Assembly: GCF_000189635.1 (NCBI RefSeq)
Contig: NW_002476221.1
Span: 62,001 to 126,000 of the forward strand
Length of the DNA: 64,000 nt
Direction of reading: 5' to 3'
From: Tetrahymena thermophila SB210
Taxonomy: Eukaryota > Ciliophora > Oligohymenophorea > Hymenostomatida > Tetrahymenidae
Shown: piece by piece, positions 24,871 to 36,288 of the stretch
Layout: each line of letters begins with the position of its first letter
Position numbering within the stretch: the stretch's first letter is position 1
Translations under genes and position numbers: made by a program
Notes under the pieces: model-generated
What the model saw: the letters and a program-made list of their open reading frames with translations, nothing else
Told to the model about the DNA's origin: nothing
Database searches by the model: none

Positions 24871-26086
24871 ATGATTAATAAAGGCTAATGTTTAAGGCAT
24901 TTTAAAAAAATAATTGGATGGTATCTATTTTTTATTTAATATATATATTGAATTGGAGATAAGAATTATTTCCGTGGGGCTTAAAAAACTTTCAAAACTA
25001 TTGCAAAAGTTTAGAAGAAACTTTGTGGTTTCATCTAATTTTTGACAATTTTTTGAGTGTTTGGCAATCAAACAATGAGTGTCGTGCTACAATAAATCAT
25101 AGCGTCGCACATGATAAGAGTTCTTCTCCTAAGAGACTTGCTAGTAATCTATAAAGTAACTTCTCTTAAGAATTTACTGTTTATCTTTTAAATGATTCAA
25201 GTTAAGAATAATTCATTGGAGTTAAGTTTTTTATGATTTAAGTTTAAATCATAGATGAATCATTTCTGTAACTTTAAAGAATTCATTTATCTGGATTAAA
25301 AACTAAGGTTCTTTCAAAAACATATAGATTACTGAAAAATGTCATTCCTTGGTGGAGGAAGTCTATTTTTATACAAGTACATCTCAGGCAAAACCCAAAT
25401 CAGAGCTTAAAGCTATTTCTCATAATTTTTTTTCCTTTTTAGGATATTTAATTTTTGTAAAATTAAATTTTTTTACTTTTGAAATTAATTATATTTTTCC
25501 TCTCTAATCAAATTGTAAATAATTTGAATTTTGAGAATAAATCAAAATAAATTCCAAATCTAAAAAACAAAGATAATTTATTTATTCTTCATATTTTTGT
25601 AAAGATAAACATTTTTTTTAGATATTTTATGAAATTATTTTTTTTATCAGCGAAAATAAAAATTATTTATTCTTAATTAAAAGCATCATTAAAATTTAAG
25701 CACAACAAACTTTAATATAAATAATAATAAAAATAATTATATTTGTTGATTTTAGTGATAAAAAAAAATAAAATAAGTCATAATTAATCTTAAGTTAGTT
25801 AAAAATTTAATTCAAAGAGTTTTTAATATTCTATTTTTTATAATTTTAATTTAATACAGTTAAATCTTTGGACCTGCAGTATTTAAAATTTTAGCAAAAA
25901 TATACAGTTGTTGCCCAGTTTATAGATGAACTTAATAATGAAAAGTATTAATATTATGATAAAAATTTTTGTCAATTTTTAAAGAGTGGTCAATTTAAAA
26001 GGGTGCCAAATGACATGTTTTAGTTTATTTGTTAAATAATCAAATAAATTAATATCTAAAATAAAAAATGTTTGCTTACATAATGA
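24871..26086 (+). CDS. Unrecognised protein, intron model incomplete
   Basis: A coding-like block in otherwise poor DNA. A first exon at 24871-24889 (MINKGQ) joins through an intron 24890-24963 to a long frame reading LFPWGLKNFQNYCKSLEETL, DNFLSVWQSNNECRATINHS and GLKTKVLSKTYRLLKNVIPW, with typical ciliate codons (AGA, TCT, GCT, CCT). A last exon from about 25870 reads YTVVAQFIDELNNEKYQYYD and FCQFLKSGQFKRVPNDMFQF, then TGA at 26084-26086. The exon junction between about 25400 and 25870 is not resolved. The minus strand is also open through 24820-25200 (for example MPYKMPDQRVSDFLYHGANC), so the strand at the left edge is uncertain. No family recognised. Confidence 0.45.
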
Positions 26087-26882
26087 TAATTCTATTTTGA
26101 ATTATTAATGCAAATAGAAATAGATGCTTAAAACTTAAAAAATTTAAATTTAATATAATCTTTTTTAAGAATTGAATTAAAAAATGCAAATAATTTTATT
26201 TTTTATTTTTTTTATTGATTTTGATTTATAAAATAAGTTAAATTGTCTTTTTATTTGAAATATCATATTTTTATATTAATCTTATTTTTAAAGATATTTT
26301 TGAATCAATAATTTAAAGTTTTTTTGTTATGATTTTGAAGGATTTTAGTAAAACTTATTTTAAAATGTTTTTATTGTAAAATAAAGTGGATTTAACTCAA
26401 AATAAATATAATAAGATATTGTGAGTATTTATTTTTATTAAATATCTTTGGTCTTTTTATGCTTGTTTAAAATATCTGATTCAATCTTTTAAAGTAAACT
26501 AACAATTTAATTGCTAACAAAACAATTCCCAAAAATTATCTGTTATTTAACAATATTCCTATTCTTGGTTTTAATAATTTGTAAAATATTTCTTATTGAA
26601 AACATATTATTGTATCAAAGGATTAAGAAATGAACAATACGAAAATGATTGCATGCATGCTTTAGATTACAGCTAATTACATAAATATATTCATAACTGC
26701 AAGAGATATTTCATGATATAATTATTTATTTTAGCTTCCTAAATCTAATAAATTTAAAACTTTAATATTCACTCTTATTCCTAATATCCCAAAGAGTATT
26801 TATATACTCTAAAAGAAGGCTTTCATTCTTGAAGTTTAATTTTTGTTCTCAAGAATCATATTATTGCCTATTTCAAACTAAA
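26087..26882. other. Spacer, one weak minus-strand open frame
   Basis: A/T-rich. A minus-strand frame through about 26600-26860 (starting MILENKNQTSRMKAFFQSIQ) stays open but lacks convincing codon use. No gene assigned. Confidence 0.35.
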
Positions 26883-27456
26883 TCAATTGTGTTAGTAAAT
26901 CTTGTAATATTATCTACCTTGAGTGCTAAATATTATAAAATATAATTTAATTATTGCTAGGAATATATCTATTTTGCTTGATGCGCTAGAAAAATTTTAA
27001 AACTTTAAAGAAATATTTAAAAATATAATTTATGAATTACACAGCATGATGATTAAGAGAAGGTTTGAAGTTGTTATCATCATCTAAGAAGAAGTATAAC
27101 TTTGAGAGTTCAGGGACTTCCCATTTCTTCAAATAAACGGGGGCTCCGTTAGCTAATTTGGCTACTTAATTTTCATTACCACTTTTCCAGAAGACTAATG
27201 AGCTTACAAGACCACCCAAAAGAGTGCTAGTTGCAACAATACCAGCTCTATAATAGATAGGTAACTTAGCTACAGATTAAACACGATTAACTGCTTCCAT
27301 AGATAACCAGAAACCCAAGAATCTACCACCATTTGTCCATTAAGGAACCTTGTCGTAAATAGCTTAGATTTATTCTTGCTTAGATTCTTCAATCAAAGAG
27401 GTGTGAGTATAAACGGTCTTATCACCGTCTTATAATTCTAAGAAGATATTGCTCAT
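26883..27456 (-). CDS. Small single-span membrane protein, unrecognised
   Basis: ATG at 27456; two-exon model 27456-27041 and 26985-26883 with a 55-base intron gives 172 residues. The first exon is clearly coding and highly regular in codon use: MSNIFLELQDGDKTVYTHTS, then VPQWTNGGRFLGFWLSMEAV, one membrane helix of about 20 residues (YYRAGIVATSTLLGGLVSSL), and a soluble part KKWEVPELSKLYFFLDDDNN ending near LNHHAV. The strong codon bias suggests high expression. A single helix in a short soluble protein would fit a respiratory-chain or ATP-synthase accessory subunit, but this is only a guess. The last exon after LNHHAV is tentative. Confidence 0.7.
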
Positions 27457-28335
27457 TTCTATTTATGTACCTTAAAAATCCTTAATCTTATTTTATTGAA
27501 ATTTAATTTATTTATTTATCTTTTTCTTTTTTGGGTATTTTTTTCTTCTTCTTCTTTATTCTTATCAATACCTATTTTTTTTCCCTGCCTTAATTCCCTT
27601 CTTTTCCTTTCCATTTTCTTGATTGAATGTCTGAATTCATTTTTTTTACAAGCAATCTATCTTTTTATAAGTTTTGTTCCATGTTATTATCATCCTTTGT
27701 TTTGATTTTCATTTATTATTTTTTTATTATGTGCTATGAATAAATATCATTCGAATATTTTATATCTAAAAAACCAATTACAATTCACTAAAATAATTAA
27801 TTTCTTATGAAATGGATTATCTTTGTTATTGATTTCAGTGTAATTAAATTATTATCAAAAAAATAAAAAATGCTAAATATTTTTTTTTTCTTCAAATATT
27901 AATAAATAAGTTTACTTAGATAATAAGAAAAAACATTTTAATAAATTAATAATTATTTTATTTGTTGTAAAATTTTTAAAACTCTTTTTAAGTGATTTAC
28001 AAAAATATTGATTTTAATCAAATAATTATTTATTATATAGCATTTTTAAATGCAAGATGAGTTATTAGACCAATCTAACTATATCTTTTTATCTTTTGAT
28101 CCAAAAAAAATATTGATTGACTGGTTATTTAATTTTAAAATAATTATAATTTAATTTTAATATTTGCTAAAAGATGTTAAAAGTGGGAATACAATTTATT
28201 ACATAAAATATATTAGTATATCTAAAATTATCTTAATTGCTCTTATTAATTTCAAAAAACGAGCATAAGAAACGATTTTTAATTTTGAAAGCTCTTACTT
28301 TATAATTTTTTATTTTATTAATTTATCTATTTTCA
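27457..28335. other. Intergenic with pyrimidine-rich tract
   Basis: Between 27495 and 27720 the plus strand is rich in T and C ('cttcttcttctttattctt', 'ttccctgccttaattccc'), immediately upstream of the minus-strand gene, so purine-rich on its coding strand; possibly its promoter region. The remainder is A/T-rich. A short plus-strand frame at about 28050 (MQDELLDQSNYIFLSFDPKK) was judged too short to call. Confidence 0.4.
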
Positions 28336-29179
28336 TCAGCCAATACGGACACCCTTTCCTTAGAAATAAGAAGTTCCTCCTTGATTTGATGTACTTGCAT
28401 CTAAAATTATTTTAAATTTATATTAAATATGTTATATTGATAGCATAAATATTGATAATCAATTATATTTCTTTTTTTAGAACCTATTTATAATATACAA
28501 CAAATTTTTTCTTTTTTATCTTATTTACTAAAATTAGCATAAAACTAAAAATTTTAAACAATTTACTTTAGTTGCGGTTATTTTCGATTGTGTTAGAAGA
28601 AGGAGGAGGATAGTATGCCTCATTATCTCCACTTCCTGATCCACCATAGTTATAGTTTGTTCCATAATTTTAATTATTTCTTTAACTGCTTCCAGAATAT
28701 GAAGCTCCTCCAACTGCTTAGCCTTGACCAGCTCCTTGTAAACCCATCATTCCATATTATCCTTATTCGTATTAGCATGCTTTAAATTCTTTATAAGCCT
28801 AGAATGTAAAATAGGCAGCAGCTATGTAAAATATCAAAAATATGATGCAAAAAACTACAATTGCATGGTCTCTACCTGTATTTCCAAAAAATGGCTAATT
28901 ATTTTATATAGGAGTTAGTAAGCCTACAGCATATGAAATACTTCCTAAAACACAAATATAAACGATGTAAAATAAGCAAAAGCAGTAAGAGAGTTATGCC
29001 CAGCTCATCCATAAAATAAAGCAACTTAATAACTCATAAATACCTGAAACAATATCTTTGAATAGAATCATTTTGAGCAGAGAAATTACTAATTCACACA
29101 ATGCTAAAAGTTTTAATATATTTACACATTATTTAGCTTTCTATGTAGATGGTTATATATTTTCAAAAGGAAGACACAT
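28336..29179 (-). CDS. Four-helix membrane protein with Gly/Gln/Asn-rich tail
   Basis: Two exons (29179-28567 and 28400-28336, intron 166 bases) give 225 residues. ATG at 29179 begins MCLPFENIQPSTQKAKQCVN, followed by four hydrophobic segments at roughly residues 21-40, 44-63, 65-88 and 106-126 (the last IVVFCIIFLIFYIAAAYFTF). The C-terminal 95 residues are soluble and rich in Gly, Gln, Asn, Tyr and Ser (QGQYGMMGLQGAGQGQAVGG, NYNYGGSGSGDN), ending YFQGKGVRIG. The layout, with compact tetraspan and flexible polar cytosolic tail, resembles vesicle tetraspan proteins such as SCAMP or synaptogyrin, but no signature residues prove it. Confidence 0.75.
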
Positions 29180-29516
29180 TTATGAATTCTAATTATTAGT
29201 ACTTCTTACTTAATAAATACACTCTTATGGTTTTTTTTATTTTTTCAAAAAAAATGTATTTTTTTAATTTATAATGATTACTTTTTTTGATACCTATTTT
29301 TTCTTGTTATTAAAAAATTTGATTAAAAATTTTATAGTATTACATTCTGATTAATCATAAAATAATAATCTTTGAAATTAATATATAAAAATTGTAGTCT
29401 ATTCTTAGTTCAGTTCCCTAATGATGAATAGCATCACCAAAAATAAAAAATCTTGCTATCTATTAAAAACTAAATTTACTTTAAATGTTTATAAAATAAT
29501 TATGTATTGAGATTAA
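29180..29516. other. Intergenic, nothing recognised
   Basis: A/T-rich 5' flank of the tetraspan gene; no gene or repeat seen before the duplication that starts at about 29517. Confidence 0.5.
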
Positions 29517-30006
29517 TTTTATTTTATAAATTAAATAAAATCATTTGAGAATTAAATTAATTTATTTATTTATTTTACAAAATTAATCAATAAGAAAGAC
29601 TATTGGAAAACAAAAACAAGAAAAATTTCTTTTTAAAAATACAATAACATTAAAATACATTCAAAATATTTCAATTAAATATATTATCAACTTATTTGTT
29701 TATATTCAAATTAATTTCATCATCAACCTCTTTATTTTATTTTACTCATTAATTCAATTTTATAAATAAAATAAAATCATTTTAGAATAAAATAAATTAA
29801 TTTATTTTATCAAATTAATAGGTACGAAAGACTGTTGATAAAGAAAAACAAGAAAATAAATTATTAATTATACATAATAGCATTAAACCATTTTCAAAAA
29901 ATTTCAATTAAATATTAAATATTTAAAATTTAAAATAAATAATTAATTAATTAATTTGTTTATAATCAAATTTCATCATCAACCTCTGCATTTTATTTTA
30001 CTACTA
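29517..30006. repeat. Tandem duplication of a gene 3' end, ~240-base unit
   Basis: Unit 1 (about 29517-29750) and unit 2 (about 29759-30006) share ordered blocks: 'aaataaaatcattt', 'gaaagactgttgataaagaa' versus 'gaaagactattggaaaacaa', 'aaaaacaagaaaa', 'tttcaattaaat', 'cttatttgtttata' or its variant, and 'tcatcatcaacctc' followed by 'attttattttact'. Unit 2 contains the real end of the ARM-like gene (codons for EVDDEI and TGA). Unit 1 is a detached copy of that end and its 3' flank, with several indels, so it is older than the PIGN duplicate. Confidence 0.8.
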
Positions 30007-32539
30007 TTTTCTTTTATTCTAGCTATTAGATTTATTAAGGATTTAATTATTAGATATCATCATTTTCATCTTTTATCTTTTGGAGTTACTGTTTTCTAAA
30101 TTCTTTAAAAGAGAGAGCCACTTTTTGATTTTTATCCTAAGCTATTTGTTTCTTTTCAAAGTCATCTTTTTATTGTAGCTGCTTTATTTTCTTTTTTTCT
30201 GCTATTATTTCATCTGATTAAAATTTAGATTTTTCTAAAAAATCGTACTTTTAATAGCTTTAGTCTATCTTTTTTAAAATAGTATTTCTTGCTTTTTCGT
30301 TAATAATAAGCTATTCTGCCATACTTACCACGTATTTTTGATCTTTAGCTTTTTGAACTTTTGCCAAAAAATTTATGAAGACAGTTTTAGCTTATGGATC
30401 TTTTACTTCTGAAATATTTTAAATTAAGTATTTTACTATTGATTATAATGTATCATCATCAATTTTGTCTGCTATGTTTATTAAAAATGTACAAACTTTT
30501 TCTTCTTAGTATCTTTAAAAGAAAAAATCTAGTATTAATTTGCTAATATTTTGAAATCCTATTCTCTAGAAAATCTTCTACAATGTTGTTTAGGTATATT
30601 CGTTGTTCTTTAAAGCGAATAAAATTTCAAAAAGCTTTAAATTATCCTATAAATTAAAGCTTTCACAAACCATTCCTATCAAAAAGGTTGAATTTTTTAT
30701 TATGATATCTGAGTAGTTTTATAAAAGTTGTTAAAATACAAAAACAAAATCTACTCTTTATTCAATAGGAACTTCCTGCTGTTTCTTTATTTAAAAGCTT
30801 AATTTTGATATTAAATCCTCCTCGTTTTGTATTTTCACCATGCATAATTACAGTTTCAGGTGATTTAATACACTTTCATTTGTTTGAATTTAATTTAGTT
30901 AGACTTCTTGTTTTTACTCTTCATTCTATTCCTCTTAATTTTCATTTTCAATGTCCATGCCTTCTTAATTAAATATGTGCTTTGTTTATTGCTAGAATTT
31001 TGTTGCTTGAAATTTATTAAGGGTACTTGTATATTTATGAATGGCTAAACCTATTATAGCTGCAGTTTCAACTAAGGCATCTAAAGCATTCTTACGTAGA
31101 TGTGCTGAATACGAAGAAGTGAGTTCAGCTATTTGACTCAAAATTAAATCAATTTTTGGTAATGAAAGCATATACTAAGAAACAATAAGCTACCTAAAAA
31201 TATTTATAGATGAGTTTTATACTGAATCACTCTTATTAAGCATTGCATCATAAAAGCTAGTCATAATTTCATGGTTAAATATCCCTAATTCTAATAAATA
31301 TTTAACAAGGTTTAGTAAGTTTTGTGAAGTAGAATATTGATTTCCGCAGAGGGTTTTTATTATTTAAATGATGATTCCCTAAATTTAAGATTTCAAGATT
31401 TTAATCATTTAAGTTTTTGTTTCTTCTTTTTCTAACATCTTTTTAATATATATCATTAATATATCTGCAAGCTATTTCTTTATTAATGGATTCTCAAATG
31501 TAAAATATTTCTCAAAATTCCATCTTTAAACAAGTTGATTTTCATCTACTTACTCAGGGTGGTTCATAAATATATCATGAATCTCTCTGATTACATGAAC
31601 TTTTACTTTTCCTTTGGCATATTTGATTTTATCAACAAAAAGTGGAATTTCTTTAATATTTTTGATATTCTAATCTAAAATAATCTTATCTTTTTCATGC
31701 TTGGCTAGATGAATAAACTTTGCTAGCTCACTCTGTCTTTCTTTCTAACAATTAATAACACTGTCTTTTAATTTTAGATACACTTCTTTGTTTTTTTCAT
31801 ATATCTTCATTTATTCTTGCTTTTAACATTCTACTTTTTAAATTTCTTCATCTGCAATTCCTTATTCTTTCAATCGTTTAGCTATTAATATTCTTTAAGA
31901 TTCTTTCAATAGGGGAATTTTATCTTTTATAAATTCATAGCCCAAATCTTGTCCTAATTTAACTATTAAATCTAATGCTGCTTATCTGACCATGTTTGTT
32001 GCAAAGTTAGAAGCAATGTCAATAATCAAATCCATTTATTCAGTTAAAAATTATATTTTTTTTTCATCATTTTTAATTATAAGCAATTAAAAAAATCTTA
32101 GAAGTTCCATTATAGATTTTGGTTCTTTGAATTAGAATGTATCTATAATACCAGAAACAAATTCTTTGTTGTAATATTCAAAAAATCCTAATAGCAGCTA
32201 AATAGCTTTATCTCTATAATCTTTTTTAACTAAAATTGACATACATAAAGCACAGATTAAGCTATTCACTTTTAATTTGAGCTAAGTTTAGCTGTTTAGT
32301 TATAAATTCACCATTTCAAGCCCTAAAACAAAAATTTTTGGATTTGCATGCCTAATTAAGTCAACATAAAAGGGTTCAATAATCTAAAAAGTATTTTTTT
32401 TAACTTCCTCATCTTCATTTTCACATTACTACTTTAAGCGCTGTAAGATTTATACTTTATTCTGTAGATCACAACTGATCCAAATCTTTTAGAAGTCTTC
32501 GTATGCTTCTTTGAGTAGATTTTCAAAATCTTCTGCCAT
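29966..32539 (-). CDS. ARM/HEAT-like helical repeat protein
   Basis: Single-exon frame of 857 codons from ATG at 32539 (MAEDFENLLKEAYEDFQKIW) to TGA at 29966. It is almost wholly helical, with amphipathic pairs typical of ARM/HEAT solenoids (IIEPFYVDLIRHANPKIFVL, TEQMDLIIDIASNFATNMVR then QAALDLIVKLGQDLG, HLRKNALDALVETAAIIGLA). A Gln/Glu-rich break (NQEEQNEEQKQEVQLNQIQT) lies about two thirds along, and the C terminus is a charged coiled coil (QQKDDFEKKQIAQDKNQKVA) ending QNAEVDDEI. Family placement is not possible by eye; TOG-array or importin-like proteins are candidates. It is a scaffold rather than an enzyme. Its last codons and 3' flank are duplicated downstream. Confidence 0.8.
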
Positions 32540-33126
32540 ACTGATTGAATAATTTTATTTTTAAATTATCGAGATCTTAATATTATTTTTATTATTATTA
32601 TTCTTAAATTTTTTCTCAGAGTGTTTTTGAGTTTTTAAAAATTTAATTTTGTATAGAAAAGAGATACCCAATAAAAACTGAGCATAATAATATCGTAAAC
32701 TATGATATTTTTGATTTGCTTACAAATTAAAATTTATTTTGAGCCATACAAAATTTAACTAAAAACTAATTATTAATTAAGCCTGTTTTACATTTTATAT
32801 TTTTATCTTTACTTAAATTGAAAATCATTTTAAAAACAATTCAAATAATTGTTAATTTTATAAATAACTTCAAAATAAAATATTGATGTATGTGTAATAA
32901 ATTGTAGCTATTTAATAACAAGATATCATAATAATATAAAGTATTATATTAGTATACAAATTTTTTAAATATTTTTTATTTATTTATTTGTGGAAAATTA
33001 ATTTAATTTAATTTAGTTATCTTAATAGCTTTAATATAATTATTTCAATTTTTTTTTTCTTAAATAATTTTTATGTTTAAATTATAGTTTTAGGATCAGT
33101 ATTTTAGGAATAAATAAAGAGAGTTT
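32540..33126. other. Intergenic, nothing recognised
   Basis: A/T-rich spacer, 5' flank of the ARM-like gene and 3' flank of the kinase gene. Confidence 0.5.
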
Positions 33127-35214
33127 TCAATTATGGTCGTCAAGATGGTTATATTAAGATAAACTAGATTAAGGATTTTATTCGTTACTGCTTAAATTAT
33201 TTAAATTATTAACTGTTGATACTTCTTTTATTGGAATATTATAGTCATAATCTTTGAACAATACTATTGAAAAATTATTTTAAATGTTAGTATTTATAAT
33301 AAAAAACGAATAAGCTTACATTAATACTCATTTTTACTTAACAAATCTTTATTTTTTCTATCCTCGTCACATGTTTCTGTTTCAATTCTAGGTTTTCTGC
33401 TATAATTTGTACCCTTTTTATAAATTTTGCTTAATTGACTTTTGATTTAAATTTATTACTTCTTTTGGTGTGAAAAACACATCTTTTGATGTTTTGTTTC
33501 TTAAAGATTCCCAATCATATCCTTCAAACCAAGGGTGTTTAAATATTTCCTCAATACCATTACAGCCGATTCGTTTAAATGGTTTTATTTTTATTAACTT
33601 TTATAGGTTTTTAAATGATATAATTAGTATAAACAAAAAGAATTATTTTCATTTTTTATGAATTTTGTTAGTTGATTTATATTGTTTTTTAGCAAACACT
33701 CTAGCTATATAATTTAAGTTAATATTTTTTGATGTAAAAAATCTTTTAACTTTCTATTTAAATTCATTTATTTTAAAAATTATATTAAATATAATAGTTT
33801 ACTTTATTTATCAAGTCAATACAGTTTGCAGAAACTTCCCCATGATCATGTGAAGGATCAAGTTAAATTTCTTTCTCAAAAATTTTATCTCTCATTTCCT
33901 TTCTTGATCTAACATTATATGGCCTCTATTAAAATAAAGCAATTTAAATTTATAAATTCACGAATATTTATTTACATATCCTTTTATTAATTCGAATAAT
34001 ACAACTCCAAGCCCAAAAAAATCTGATTCTTTTCCATGATTTAGTCTCATTAAAGTTTCAGGAGCTATAAATTTTAAAAAAATATTAATATAACATGTTT
34101 AAAACATCAAAAAAAAAAACCTAAATATCCAGGAGTTCCACTTGTTTCGTTTGAATTATCAGTTTTGGTATATCTTGAAATTCCGAAATCTGTCAATCTC
34201 AAATAACCTATAGATTAAGTATTTTAATTAATTAAAATGAATATTTGAGTGGTAATTAAATAAATTAGGTAAATAAATGTAAAAAGTAATCAATATCCTA
34301 ATCATTTAACCCAATATTACAAAAAAAATAATATAATCAAAAATTTTGGAGTTCCTTATAATTTACATTTCACATTTATAAATTTAATTCATAGAATTAA
34401 AGCAAAATTGGATGGTTAAATAGCTTACCTTAAGAATCAAAAACTAAGTTTTCAGGCTTTATATCCCTATGAATAATATTTTTAGAGTGGACGTACTCTA
34501 ACGCAACTAGCGTACATGCCATCATAAATTCTTTTTATATTATATAAAATATTTGAATAAGTAAGCAAAAAATTAAAGCTAATCAAATCTAAAAAAAGAT
34601 TTCTATAACTAACTATCTCTTTATTTTTATTCATATTTATTACTTGCATTTTATTCAGAAAATATCTTTGTTTACTTAATGTGATATCTAAGATCTCCAC
34701 CAGGTAAGTAGTCCATAATCAAGTATAAATTATATTTATCTTAGAATGCACTATACATATTGATGATAAACCTATATTTTTTCAAAATGGATACAATATC
34801 TTTCATAATGTGTAACTCGCTTGATAATTTCAATCACTTTTTATATTTTATTCATAAAAATTTACGGATGATCTAAATTTTCAAGTATTTATCTTTCATT
34901 TAATATTGCCTCAACACTATTTTTAGACATAATTCTATATTTAACCATTTATTTTAGTGCTCTAAATGAAGTTTATCCATCTTTTTGAACTTTCCATACC
35001 TTTTATAATTAATTCATGCTCATTTTTTGATAACATAACTAATAATTTTACTTTGCTAAATCCTCCAGTACCAACTAATTCAAAGAATTTGTAACCTATG
35101 TTTCCTAAAATATAAAAATTATTTATTTATGTGAATAAAATCACTCCAATATCAAAAATGCTAGTTAGTACTTCTTCCTGAATCGTCACATGCTAAAGAA
35201 CATTTTGCTCCCAT
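33127..35214 (-). CDS. STK32/YANK-like AGC protein kinase
   Basis: About eight exons, ATG at 35214, TGA at 33127. The start [13 protein letters not shown] fits myristoylation at Gly2 with nearby cysteines for palmitoylation; animal STK32 also begins MGAN. Kinase landmarks in order: glycine loop [11 protein letters not shown], Lys in FRALKQM, Glu in [20 protein letters not shown], hinge [14 protein letters not shown], catalytic loop [18 protein letters not shown], and activation end [30 protein letters not shown] and DWESL near the end match the STK32 pattern (RRPYHIRS, NDINWDAV). All catalytic residues are kept, so it should be active on Ser/Thr at membranes. The tail after about 33470 is Asn/Ser-rich. 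Introns fall near 34700, 34800 and other points, each GT-AG. Confidence 0.88.
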
Positions 35215-36288
35215 TTGTAAAATTTATAATAATATATATAATTGTTATCTTGAAATTAATTTGTTTACTAAGATCTAATAAATAAATAAATTAATATATT
35301 TTCAATGGTTAATTTATTATAAATGTTGGATAAAATAGAATATAAATTAATTAATTAATAGATTTGTTAAGTAATAAGAGAAAATTATTTATTATATCAA
35401 CAAATTTGAAAGATTTAATTTGATTGTTATTAAAAAAATTATACTCAGTTAAGATTTTAAAATATCTTTCATATTAATCAAAATATAATAGTAGTTGTTT
35501 ATCTTACATTTATTAATTTAAATGAGAAATTTCGTAAATAATTTCACCATTTTTTTAGTTATTTTGTACATGATAACAATTTTACAAAATATAAAAGTTT
35601 AGATTTTAATTCTATCTATTCCAAATTAAATGAAATTTGATTTTACATCCATATATTTTATTAAATTATTTAACCACATTATTTATTTTTTTTTTTTGAA
35701 GTTTAAACTTGATTTAAATAATAATGAAATATTGATTCCTATTCAAAATTACTAAATTTAAATATTATAGTCATATAAAAATTTTTATTAGCAGTTAAAA
35801 TTATATGTACAAAACTTAATTTAATAATCTTTCTTTCATATTAAATTATCATATTTAGATATTATCATTACTAAGATGATCAAATTCTATTTAGCATATG
35901 AGAAATTTATTTAGCATCTTACTGAATATTATTTTTTGAACAATTATAAAATTATTAAGAATTGATTTAAAAATTGTAATCAATATTTGAAAATCACTTT
36001 AATTAGCTTTGATTTTTATGAAAAATCTTTTTAAGTTATGGTTTAATCTGAAAATGGTGGTTTGTTGTAAAATAAAGAAATTATATTTGTTTTTGTTTAA
36101 AGTATTTATTTTGTTTTGAAAAAAAATAAAAAGGATTTAATTAAAACTAATAAGAATTAAATTTAAAAAATTAAATACTAATATATAAATTTAACAAAAA
36201 ATATGAATTACATCAAAAAAATCACAATATTGTTGTAAATAATTTTACAAATTTAGTAAACAATTTTTTGTTTTGTTCTTAATTTAAC
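35215..36288. other. Intergenic, nothing recognised
   Basis: About 1.07 kb of A/T-rich DNA: kinase 5' flank and 3' flank of the next gene. No coding-like stretch or repeat. Confidence 0.5.

Noticed and set aside
27496-27705. Plus-strand hydrophobic ORF.
   Set aside because: Pyrimidine-rich tract upstream of a minus-strand gene; composition, not coding.
28050-28140. Plus-strand frame MQDELLDQSNYIFLSFDPKK.
   Set aside because: Only about 30 plausible codons, then A/T-rich sequence running into the 3' exon of an oppositely oriented gene.
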